A DNA stretch of 64,000 bases from Bradyrhizobium sp. WSM1743. Its GTDB lineage: Bacteria > Pseudomonadota > Alphaproteobacteria > Rhizobiales > Xanthobacteraceae. The translations under genes were made by a program, and so were the position numbers. The notes below the pieces were generated by a model. That model did not search any database and was not told the DNA's origin. It saw nothing but the letters and a program-made list of their open reading frames with translations. Below are positions 1 to 7,834 of this stretch, piece by piece. The DNA is taken from the NCBI RefSeq assembly GCF_000473065.1, contig NZ_AXAZ01000003.1:124001-188000 (forward strand), read 5' to 3'. Numbering within the stretch: position 1 is the stretch's first letter; the number at the start of each line of letters is the position of its first letter.

Positions 1-97
1 CAAGTCTTTGTGGCGCTTGATTTTCGCCTGCTGAGAGGCGAGGTTGCCGCCGGCCGGGATCGCCCCGGGCATGCACCTTTCGACGTTGGAGGATGAA

Positions 98-424
98 GTG
101 GCAAACCAGGTACAGGATCTGACCCCGGACGAGGTCTCCAAGGGTGTCGCGGAAGGGCGCTATCTGCTCGTCGACGTCCGCGAGCCGAACGAGGTTCAGG
201 CCGAAGCCTACCCTTACGGCGTCGTGGTTCCGCTCTCGACCTTCGATCCCAAGGCGATCCCCGATCCGCAAGGCAAGGAGGTCGTGTTTGCCTGCCGCTC
301 GGGCAAGCGCTCGGTGACGGCCTCGCTCGCGGCGCAGGCGGCGGGCCTGCCTTACGACAAGCATCTGGCCGGCGGCATGCTGGGCTGGAAGGCGGCTGGT
401 CTTCCCAGCAAGGTCGGTGGCTGA
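98..424 (+). CDS. Rhodanese-like domain protein
   Basis: Single-domain rhodanese of about 108 residues, likely to transfer sulfane sulfur or handle persulfide in the cytoplasm. The N-terminal LVDVREPNE motif and the FACRSGKRS active-site loop with its Cys are both intact, and the C-terminal LAGGMLGWKAAGLP signature is typical. I chose the GTG at 98 because GGAGG lies five bases upstream (88-92). An in-frame ATG at 71 and a TTG at 44 would give longer forms without such a ribosome binding site. The gene ends 8 bases before the aminotransferase gene, so the two are probably cotranscribed. The physiological sulfur donor cannot be inferred. Confidence 0.85.
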   Translation: MANQVQDLTPDEVSKGVAEGRYLLVDVREPNEVQAEAYPYGVVVPLSTFDPKAIPDPQGKEVVFACRSGKRSVTASLAAQAAGLPYDKHLAGGMLGWKAAGLPSKVGG

Positions 425-432
425 TCGGCCCG

Positions 433-1611
433 ATGTCCAAAAGCTCGTCCCTGAACAAGGTCTTCGCCGATCTTCCCGTCACCATCTTCGAGGCGATGTC
501 GCAGGCGGCGCGCGACAACGATGCCATCAATCTCGGCCAGGGCTTCCCCGACGATCCCGGCCCTGAGGACATCCGCCGAGCCGCGGCCGAGGCCTCGCTG
601 AACGGCTACAACCAATACCCCTCGATGATGGGCCTGCCGGAGTTGCGCCAGGCGATCGCGACCCATTACGGCCACTGGCACGGCCTCAAGCTCGATCCGA
701 TGAGCGAGGTGATGGTCACCTCCGGCGGCACCGAGGCGCTGACCTCGGCGATCCTCGCCGTGGTCCAGCCCGGCGACGAGGTGATCTGCTTCCAGCCGGT
801 CTATGATTCCTATCTGCCGATCATCCGCCAGGCCGGCGGCATTCCGCGCTTGGTGCGCCTTGAGCCGCCGCACTGGCGGCTGAATGAGGACATGCTGAAA
901 AGCGTGTTCAATTCAAAGACCAAGGCGGTGCTCTTCAACAATCCTCTGAATCCCTCCGCGGTGGTCTATCCGCGCGAGGATCTCGAGCTTCTCGCGCGCT
1001 ACTGCCAGGAGTTCGATGTCATTGCGATCTGCGACGAGGTCTGGGAGCACGTCACCTTCGATGAGCACAAGCACATCCCGCTCATCACCATCCCCGGCAT
1101 GCGCGAGCGCACCATCAAGGTCGGCTCGGCCGGCAAGATCTTCTCGCTCACGGGGTGGAAGATCGGCTTCGTCTGCGCCGCCCCGCCCTTGCTGCGCGTT
1201 GCCGCCAAGGTGCACCAGTTCCTGACCTTCACCACCGCGCCGAATCTGCAGGCCGCCGTCGCCTATGGCCTCGGCAAGTCCGACGACTACTTCCGGTCGA
1301 TGCGCAAGGATCTGACGCGGAGCAGGGACCGCCTGACCAAGGGGCTGGAGAGCCTCGGCTTCCCGGTGCTGAAGTCGCAAGGCACCTACTTCCTCACCGT
1401 CGACCTGTCGCCGCTCGGGCTGAACGAGAGCGACACCGAGTTCTGCTGGCGCATCGTGAAGGACTACAAGGTGGCGGCCATCCCGGTCTCCGCCTTCTAC
1501 GAGCAGGACCCGGTGACATCAGTGGTGCGCTTCTGCTTTGCCAAGAAGGACGAGACGCTCGACACCGCGCTGGAGCGGCTGTCGGACGCGGTGCGCGGGC
1601 GCAAGAGGTAG
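433..1611 (+). CDS. PLP-dependent aminotransferase, class I/II
   Basis: Fold-type I aminotransferase of 392 residues. The N-terminal INLGQGFPD motif, the FNNPLNPS segment and the Schiff-base lysine in GSAGKIFSLTGWKIGF (about residue 235) are all visible. The C-terminal VVRFCFAKKDETL matches the family that includes methionine/kynurenine aminotransferase YbdL and DapC-like N-succinyldiaminopimelate aminotransferases. The substrate cannot be decided from sequence. It lies between a rhodanese gene (8-base gap) and a periplasmic binding-protein gene (7-base gap), so a three-gene transcript is likely. A sulfur amino acid substrate would fit the rhodanese neighbour, but that is inference. Confidence 0.85.
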   Translation: MSKSSSLNKVFADLPVTIFEAMSQAARDNDAINLGQGFPDDPGPEDIRRAAAEASLNGYNQYPSMMGLPELRQAIATHYGHWHGLKLDPMSEVMVTSGGTEALTSAILAVVQPGDEVICFQPVYDSYLPIIRQAGGIPRLVRLEPPHWRLNEDMLKSVFNSKTKAVLFNNPLNPSAVVYPREDLELLARYCQEFDVIAICDEVWEHVTFDEHKHIPLITIPGMRERTIKVGSAGKIFSLTGWKIGFVCAAPPLLRVAAKVHQFLTFTTAPNLQAAVAYGLGKSDDYFRSMRKDLTRSRDRLTKGLESLGFPVLKSQGTYFLTVDLSPLGLNESDTEFCWRIVKDYKVAAIPVSAFYEQDPVTSVVRFCFAKKDETLDTALERLSDAVRGRKR

Positions 1612-1618
1612 ACGAGAG

Positions 1619-2743
1619 ATGACGAACGTCGGCCGCTCCGGATTTGGCTTTGGTCTTGCAATCGCCGCCGCGCTGACGTTGCTCCCCGGTCCCGCAGGGG
1701 CGGAGGAGCGCGTTGTCAACTTCTACAACTGGTCCAACTACATGGCGCCAGGCGTCCTTGAAGCCTTCACCAAGGAGACCGGCATCAAGGTGGTCTACGA
1801 CACGTTCGACGCCAACGAGACGCTGGAGACGCGCCTGATGGCCGGCAAGTCCGGCTACGACGTCGTGGTGCCCACCGCTTATTTCCTGCAGCGCCAGATC
1901 AAGGCCAACATCTTCCAGAAGCTCGACAAGTCGAAGCTGCCGAACCTCGCCAATGCCTGGCCGGTGGTGACGCAGCGCCTCGGCATCTACGATCCCGGCA
2001 ATGTCTACGCCGCGAACTACATGTGGGGCACGACGGGCATCGGCTACAACGTTGCCAAGGTGAAGCAGATCCTGGGTGCCGACGCGAAGATCGACAGCTG
2101 GGACGTCGTGTTCAAGCCGGAGAACCTGGCAAGATTCAAAGATTGCGGCGTGCACATGCTCGACTCCGCCGACGACATCTTCCCGGCGGCGCTGAACTAT
2201 CTCGGGCTCGATCCGAACTCGACCAAGCAGGCGGATCTGGAGAAGGCCGCCGACGTCGTCGCGAAGGTTCGGCCGTCGGTGCGCAAGTTTCACTCGTCCG
2301 AATACCTCAGCGCGCTCGCCACCGGCGAGATCTGCTTCGTGGTCGGCTGGTCCGGCGACATCATGCAGGCCCGCGCCCGCGCGGCGGAAGCCAAGAAAGA
2401 CAACGGCAGCGGCATCGAGATCGGCTACGCGATTCCCAAAGAGGGCGCGCAGATGTTCTTCGACAATCTCGCGATCCCGGCAGACGCCAAGAACGTCGCC
2501 GAAGCCTACGAGCTGATCAACTATCTCTACCGCCCGGACGTTGCCGCCAAGAACTCGGACTTCCTGTCCTACGCCAACGGCAACCTCGCCAGCCAGAAGC
2601 TGATCGATCCCAAGATCCTAGGCGACAAGAACATCTATCCGGACGAGGCGACACTCGCAAAACTGTTCGTCATCACGGCGCGCGAGCCGGCGACGCAGCG
2701 GATCATCAACCGGCTGTGGACGAAGGTGAAGACGGGGCGGTAG
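1619..2743 (+). CDS. Periplasmic polyamine-type ABC transporter binding protein (PotF-like)
   Basis: Extracellular solute-binding protein of 374 residues, the usual PotD/PotF length. The N-terminus is a signal peptide (hydrophobic core around residues 10-24, cleavage after GPAGA). The mature start VVNFYNWSNYMAPGVL is characteristic of putrescine/spermidine binders, and NYMWGTTGIGYN is also typical. The ATG at 1619 is preferred over the longer open frame because it begins exactly at the signal peptide. No permease or ATPase gene is adjacent, so it is an orphan binding protein that may work with a transporter encoded elsewhere. It sits 7 bases after the aminotransferase gene and is presumably cotranscribed. 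Confidence 0.88.
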   Translation: MTNVGRSGFGFGLAIAAALTLLPGPAGAEERVVNFYNWSNYMAPGVLEAFTKETGIKVVYDTFDANETLETRLMAGKSGYDVVVPTAYFLQRQIKANIFQKLDKSKLPNLANAWPVVTQRLGIYDPGNVYAANYMWGTTGIGYNVAKVKQILGADAKIDSWDVVFKPENLARFKDCGVHMLDSADDIFPAALNYLGLDPNSTKQADLEKAADVVAKVRPSVRKFHSSEYLSALATGEICFVVGWSGDIMQARARAAEAKKDNGSGIEIGYAIPKEGAQMFFDNLAIPADAKNVAEAYELINYLYRPDVAAKNSDFLSYANGNLASQKLIDPKILGDKNIYPDEATLAKLFVITAREPATQRIINRLWTKVKTGR

Positions 2744-2754
2744 TTGGGCCGGGA

Positions 2755-2807
2755 ACCATCCCGACAAACTAAATCCTGCAAAACAACCCCATGCACAGTA
2801 GAATGCC
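2755..2807. repeat. Probable dispersed intergenic element
   Basis: The 269-base gap between two convergent genes contains the words CGACAAACTAAATCCTG and CATGCACAGTAGAAT, which I recognise as resembling a short element found between genes in Bradyrhizobium. The claim rests on memory, not on a second copy in this window. Nothing coding was recognised in the rest of the gap (2744-3012). Confidence 0.35.
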
Positions 2808-3012
2808 GCTTGGCCTAATCGCTCCGCAGACGCAAAGGAACTGAACACCTCGCGCGCGGCGAAAACTGAGCCTGCGAGGCAAGCCGAGTGCGCCTGACCT
2901 CATCAGCCTCCGCTCCTTTGACACGTCGGGCAAAACACTGGCAGAATGGCATCGTGGCCATCAGGCCCAGACACCGCTCTAGTTGCGAAGCATCGCGAGA
3001 GCAGGGCGATAC

Positions 3013-6000
3013 CTACCATTCATACCGCACCGTGCCCTTGCCCGTGTAAGTCTGCGTGCTGCGGGAGAACTCGCCTTCGACCGTGCCCGCAAGCGAAAGA
3101 CCATTTCGCCATCTCATTTCCGCGCGGCCGCCGACCAACGCGGAGTCGGCCGCCGGTTGCGCGCCGTTGACCGTGAAGGCCGCGCCCGGCAGCGTCTGGA
3201 AGGCGGCGCTGACGAGACGGTTGGTGTTGGAATCGTGCGCCCAGGCGAGCCGGCCGCGGAGCGTGAGCACGCCGTCGTTGACGAGGATGCGCTGGTCGGT
3301 GCGGGCGCCGAGCTCGGTGCGGACATTGGTGGTGTCCTGCGCGGTGTAGGACAGCGCGAACTGGTTGCTGCCGACGATCGCGGTTTCACCGTAGCCGGGC
3401 AAATGGAAGGTGGTGACTTGTGCGGCCGCGTAGGGCGTCACGCCGAAGGTGGAGGCGGGGATGGGTGCGAAGCGCCAGCCTGCCTCCAGGCGGCCGGAGA
3501 AGGTGCTGGCCGTGAAGTTGGCGGTGAGCTTGTCGGTGCCAGACACCGTCACGGTGCGATCTGTGGTGACGTCCTGCCAGCCATAGGCGAGGGCTGCTGA
3601 GAGATAGGCCGGTCCGAAATTGTGGCGGGCATAGAGACCGGCCTGGAACAGGTCGGCGCGGCCGCTGCCGAGACTGTCCGACAGCGCAAAGTTGTAGCCG
3701 GCGCCGCCGAGCGCGAAGCCGAGCAGCGTGTTCGGCGAGACGCGATAGTCGGCGCCGACCACGGTGCCGTAGATGCGGCTGGTGGTGGTGCTCGAGCCGG
3801 CCGCAGTGTTGCCGTTCAACGTGCTGGCGCCGCCGTAAGCAGAGGCCCACACGCCCCAGCGCCGGTCGACGACATCGCCGCTGGCCTCGCGCGGCGTCAC
3901 CGCGGCGTAGGCCTCGCGCACTTTTGCGTCGTTTGGTGTGGTGGAAGCGTAGCCCAGCGTCCCGCCGTCGCCGGCGGTGCCGCCGCGCTCGCCGTCCGAG
4001 CCGCCGCCGAAGGGATCGAGCATGTTGACGAACTGCTGCGCGGCGCCGAACGCGGCCTGCGTGCCGGCGGCGCCGGGCTGGCCGGAGACCTGGCTGAGCC
4101 CGCGGTTGAGCTGCGGCTGGCCCATGTTGAGCAGCGCATCGAAGCCGGCCGGCGGCGTCCCGCCGCTCGCGACGGCTCCGTTGATGGCGCCGGCGACGTT
4201 GCTCTGGTTGGCGCCGGTACCCGCCGGCAGCACGATCGCGCCGGGATCGAGCACGAGATAGACGTTGTTCAGGTCGTAGGTGAGGTGCGGATTGCGCGTG
4301 GGGCTGAAGCTGCCGCTGACGCTCAGCCCGGCGAACTGCGTTCCGCCGAAGCCGCCGGACGCATTGAGGATGGTGTAGGTCTGGCTGCGGAAGCTGCCCG
4401 GGATCGCCAAGGCCTGCACGGTGGCGCCGGTGAGCGTCGCGGTGCCCGAGACGTTGGTCCGGTCGGCGGCGGTCGCGGAGACTTCGACCCCATAGAAGCT
4501 GCCGGCGCTGAAGGCGAGATTGCCGCTGACGGTGAGAGTGCCCACGGAATTGCCGGGCGCCAGCGTGCCGCCACTCGCAATCGTCGTGTTGCCGACTGTG
4601 CCGGTGCCGCCGAGCGTGCCGCCGCTGTTCACGGTGAGGCTGCTGGAGGACGCAATCGAGCCGTTCACCGCCAGCGTGCCGCCGTCGACCGAAGTGGCGC
4701 CGGTATAGGTGTTGACGCCCGAAAGCGTCAGCGTGCCGGAGCCCACCTTGATCAGCGATGTCCCGGTGAGTTGCCCGTCGCCCGTGAGCACGCCGGTGAC
4801 GGTGGTCGACAGATTGTTGCTGCCAACCGTCAGCTCGACGCCGTTGAGGTCGAAGCGGCCATTGCCGGCGATCGAGCCGGCGGTGAGCTTGCCGTCGCTG
4901 CTCGGGCCGGGCGTCCAGAAGTTGATGACGGCGGTGGACGCGGTGTTGGTGAGCTGCGCGCTGCCGGGCGTCGAATTGCCGTCGAACAGCACATTTCCGC
5001 TGTTGACGATCGTCGCGTCGCCGGCCGTAGAGTGGCCGTAGAACGCCAACTGCGCGTTGTTGGTGATGGTCGTGCTGCCGGCCGTGGTGTTGTAGAACGC
5101 CAGCGTGCCGGCGGAAATCGTCACGCTGGAAAATGTGTCCGCGCCGGTCAAGGTCAGCGTGCCGGCGCCGGACTTGGTCAGCGCGCCGCCGCTGAGATTC
5201 TGGCTGACGGTGAAATTGTTGGCTGCGTCTGCAATGTCGAATGTGCCGCCGCTGGTACCCCAGTTGATGGTGCGCGAGGTGGCGTTGAATGTCGTGCCTG
5301 ATATCTGCAGGGTCCCGCCATTGAAGGTCAGGCTGCCTGCCAGGTCGCCCAGATTGGCGTCTGTGGAGACGCTGACCGTTCCGCCGGCAAAGGTGGTGCC
5401 GCCGGTATAGGTGTTGGTGCCGGTGAGTGTCAGCATGCCGGTGCCGGTCTTCACCAGCGAGCCGCCGGTGCCGCCGCTCGCGCCGCCATCGGCGATCACG
5501 CCGCTGACGGTGGTGAACAGATTGTTGCCGCCGACGGTCAGCTCGTTGGCGCCGAGATAGAAGGTGCCGTTGCCGGCGATCGAGCCGGCGCTAAGCTTGT
5601 GGTCGCCGTTCGGGCCGGAGCTGGCGGAGAAATCGAAGACGGCGCTCGGGTCGTTGTTGATCAGCTGCGCATTGCCCGCGGTCGCGTTGTCCGTGAAAGA
5701 AGTGTTTCCGACGGAACTGTGGAAGAGCCCGTTGCCGTTGTTGGTGATGACGGCATTGCCGGCCGTGCTGGTGCCATTGAAGAATAGATTATAGGCGTTG
5801 TTGATGGTCGCGCTGCCCGCCGTGCCGGCGCCACTGAAAAACATCGCGAAATTATTGGTAATGGTAGCGCTTGCTGCGGTACTCGAGGCGCTGAAGGTGA
5901 GGACGCCGTTGTTGGTGATGCCGGCGCTTCCCGCCGTGCTGGTTTGATTGAAGCTGATTGTGCCGGTGTTGGTGATGCCAGCATTACCGGCAGTGCTCGA

Positions 6001-7662
6001 ACCGTAGAAGGAGAACTGCCCGTCGTTGTTGATTGTCGCGCTGCCAGCGGTGCTGGTGTCGTAGAATAACGCGCTGTTGGTGCTGGTGATGGTGATGGTG
6101 GCGCTGCCGGCCGTGCTGGTGCCGTGGAAACTCAACGAGCCTGCATAGCCGTTGATGTTGATGGTGGCGCTGCCAGCCGTGCTCGAATTGTAGAAGCCAA
6201 CGGAGGTGTAGTCGCCGCCGGTGATACTGGCGTTTGCGGCCGTGCTCGAGTCGTTGAAGATGAGCTGGCCATGGGTGTTGTTGGTGATGGCGGCACTGCC
6301 GGCCGTGCTCGTGCCGTAGAAGTATATCAAGCCGCCGTTGTTGGTGATGGTGGCGCTGCCGGCCGTGCCGTCGTCGTAGAAGGAGAGGGTGCCGCTGTTC
6401 GAGATGCTGGCCGAGCCGGCGCTGCTCGCGTTTTGGAAGATCGTGATTCCGGCGTTGGAGATGCCAGTGATGCCGCTGGTGTCGGCGTTGACGACGCTGA
6501 ACCTGCCGAGGGCGCCAACGTTGACGGTCCCCAGAATGGAGCCGACGCCGCTGGCGCTGCCGAGTTGCAAGTTGCCGCCATTGATCGTGGTGCCGCCGGT
6601 ATAGGTATTTGCGCCCGACAGCGTCAGCGTGCCGGTGCCGATCTTGACCAGCGAGCCGCCGGTGCCCGAGATGGCGCCGCTGACCTCGGTCGAGGAATTG
6701 TTGGAGCCGACGGTCAGCTCATTGGCGCCGAGCAGGTACAAGCCCGCGCCCGCGATCGAGCCGGCGCTGATCTTGTTGTCGCCGTTGAGGCCCGCGGTCT
6801 GGCTGAAGTCGACCAAGGCGTTGGCATTGTTGACGATCGCCGCATCGCCGGCCGTGCTGTTGTCCTGAAAGGAGACGCTACCATTGACGGTGATGGTCGC
6901 GGTGCCGGCCGTGCTGTAGTCTTGGAAGGTGATGCCGCCATTGTTGGTGATGATGGCGCTGCCGGCGGTGCTGTGGCCATAGAAAAGAATGAGGTTGGTG
7001 TTGGTGATGGCGGCGTTGCCGGCCGTGCTGTTCTCGTAAAAAGTCGTCGCGTAGTTGTTTGTAATGGTTGCGCTGCCGGCTGTGCTGGTGTTGAAGAACT
7101 CCAGGAAGCCGTTGTTGCTGATGGCGGCGGTGCCGGCCGTGCTGCTGTTGGAGAATTGAACGCCGCCGTTGTTGCTGATGGCGGCGGTGCCGGCCGTGCT
7201 GCTGTTGAAGAATTGAACAAGGCTGCCGTTGTTGTTGATTGTCGCTCCGCCGGCCGTGCTGGTGTTCCGGAAATACAGGTTTAAGTTGCCGGTATTGATG
7301 GTAACGCCGCCGCCGTTGATGACGATGCCGGCGCCCGTGAAGGTCAATTGTGAGCTGCTGAGGTCAAACGTGTAGTTCGAGGCGCCGGCATTGAATGTCC
7401 AGCCGCCGACCGTGACGCCGCCAAATAACGACAGGTCGGTGATGTTCGACGCGCTGAAATAGGCAGTGCCGGTCGGCTTTGTGCCGGTGTCCCAGTTGGC
7501 GCCGGTGCCATAATCGTTGCTGCCGGGGGAGGCGAGCCAGGTGGCGTCCTGCGCACGGGCGGGCACCGCCGGCAGCATCCAGGCCAAGGCCAGCGCCGAC
7601 GACGTCAACAGCGCCGCCCGCAGGTGGCGGGTCGCCACGAAACAATCTTTCCCCGTCGTCAC
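3013..7662 (-). CDS. Large repeat-containing autotransporter (type Va secretion)
   Basis: Surface protein of about 1,549 residues. The order is signal peptide (Ala/Leu-rich, ending PARAQ), a long repetitive passenger, then a C-terminal beta-barrel of about 270 residues (3013 to about 3820) ending in the aromatic RYEW. The passenger holds about 24 copies of an 18-20-residue unit of the form STAGSATITNN in three blocks. Each block is followed by an autotransporter-associated beta-strand repeat (GTGTLTLSGANTYTGGTT type), so a right-handed beta-helix is expected. I prefer the GTG at 7662, preceded by GGGGGA, over the TTG at 7674. A likely role is adhesion or surface interaction. It diverges from a membrane-bound winged-helix regulator with palindromes between them. 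Confidence 0.88.
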   Translation of the reverse strand: MTTGKDCFVATRHLRAALLTSSALALAWMLPAVPARAQDATWLASPGSNDYGTGANWDTGTKPTGTAYFSASNITDLSLFGGVTVGGWTFNAGASNYTFDLSSSQLTFTGAGIVINGGGVTINTGNLNLYFRNTSTAGGATINNNGSLVQFFNSSTAGTAAISNNGGVQFSNSSTAGTAAISNNGFLEFFNTSTAGSATITNNYATTFYENSTAGNAAITNTNLILFYGHSTAGSAIITNNGGITFQDYSTAGTATITVNGSVSFQDNSTAGDAAIVNNANALVDFSQTAGLNGDNKISAGSIAGAGLYLLGANELTVGSNNSSTEVSGAISGTGGSLVKIGTGTLTLSGANTYTGGTTINGGNLQLGSASGVGSILGTVNVGALGRFSVVNADTSGITGISNAGITIFQNASSAGSASISNSGTLSFYDDGTAGSATITNNGGLIYFYGTSTAGSAAITNNTHGQLIFNDSSTAANASITGGDYTSVGFYNSSTAGSATININGYAGSLSFHGTSTAGSATITITSTNSALFYDTSTAGSATINNDGQFSFYGSSTAGNAGITNTGTISFNQTSTAGSAGITNNGVLTFSASSTAASATITNNFAMFFSGAGTAGSATINNAYNLFFNGTSTAGNAVITNNGNGLFHSSVGNTSFTDNATAGNAQLINNDPSAVFDFSASSGPNGDHKLSAGSIAGNGTFYLGANELTVGGNNLFTTVSGVIADGGASGGTGGSLVKTGTGMLTLTGTNTYTGGTTFAGGTVSVSTDANLGDLAGSLTFNGGTLQISGTTFNATSRTINWGTSGGTFDIADAANNFTVSQNLSGGALTKSGAGTLTLTGADTFSSVTISAGTLAFYNTTAGSTTITNNAQLAFYGHSTAGDATIVNSGNVLFDGNSTPGSAQLTNTASTAVINFWTPGPSSDGKLTAGSIAGNGRFDLNGVELTVGSNNLSTTVTGVLTGDGQLTGTSLIKVGSGTLTLSGVNTYTGATSVDGGTLAVNGSIASSSSLTVNSGGTLGGTGTVGNTTIASGGTLAPGNSVGTLTVSGNLAFSAGSFYGVEVSATAADRTNVSGTATLTGATVQALAIPGSFRSQTYTILNASGGFGGTQFAGLSVSGSFSPTRNPHLTYDLNNVYLVLDPGAIVLPAGTGANQSNVAGAINGAVASGGTPPAGFDALLNMGQPQLNRGLSQVSGQPGAAGTQAAFGAAQQFVNMLDPFGGGSDGERGGTAGDGGTLGYASTTPNDAKVREAYAAVTPREASGDVVDRRWGVWASAYGGASTLNGNTAAGSSTTTSRIYGTVVGADYRVSPNTLLGFALGGAGYNFALSDSLGSGRADLFQAGLYARHNFGPAYLSAALAYGWQDVTTDRTVTVSGTDKLTANFTASTFSGRLEAGWRFAPIPASTFGVTPYAAAQVTTFHLPGYGETAIVGSNQFALSYTAQDTTNVRTELGARTDQRILVNDGVLTLRGRLAWAHDSNTNRLVSAAFQTLPGAAFTVNGAQPAADSALVGGRAEMRWRNGLSLAGTVEGEFSRSTQTYTGKGTVRYEW
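4950..7270 (-). repeat. Three blocks of imperfect ~57-60-bp tandem repeats inside the autotransporter
   Basis: Block 1 (about 6800-7270) has 8 units, block 2 (about 5650-6450) has 13 and block 3 (about 4950-5110) has 3. Each unit encodes a segment like NTSTAGSATITNNG followed by a phenylalanine-containing strand. Each block is closed by the same longer module (ISAGSIAGAG, ELTVGSNN, TLTLSGANTYTGGTT), so the repeat structure is hierarchical. This pattern suggests expansion by internal duplication. Confidence 0.85.
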
Positions 7663-7742
7663 TTCGTCCCCCAACGCGTCCCGAGTCCTCGGCTGGATTC
7701 ATCGCATCGGGCGGGGAGGGGTGTCCTGATAAGGGGTTGGCT

Positions 7743-7789
7743 ACTTTCTGAAAGTTTCTGATATTTGCGTTTCAGACCCGATTTTCGGG
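7743..7789. promoter_or_regulatory. Candidate operator palindromes between regulator and autotransporter
   Basis: A perfect 13-base inverted repeat ACTTTCTGAAAGT lies at 7743-7755. TTTCTGA occurs twice, ten bases apart (7745-7751 and 7755-7761), a helical-turn spacing typical of direct repeats bound by OmpR-type winged helices. A second inverted repeat CCCGA-TTT-TCGGG is at 7777-7789. Function is inferred from position between divergent genes. Confidence 0.4.
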
Positions 7790-7834
7790 CAATTTCGGCA
7801 GACTTCCGCTATATCAGCCGCCTTGGGAGACGCT

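Noticed and set aside
1619..2743. Complete polyamine ABC operon
   Set aside because: No permease or ATPase genes are adjacent. Only the binding protein is present.
3622..5301. Long plus-strand open frames opposite the autotransporter
   Set aside because: They are Ala/Gly/Arg-rich shadows of the repetitive minus-strand gene, with no start site or family resemblance.
4950..7270. Regular ~60-bp repeats that could suggest a CRISPR array
   Set aside because: The repeats are degenerate, lie in one long open frame and encode the same peptide unit. There are no unique spacers and no cas genes.
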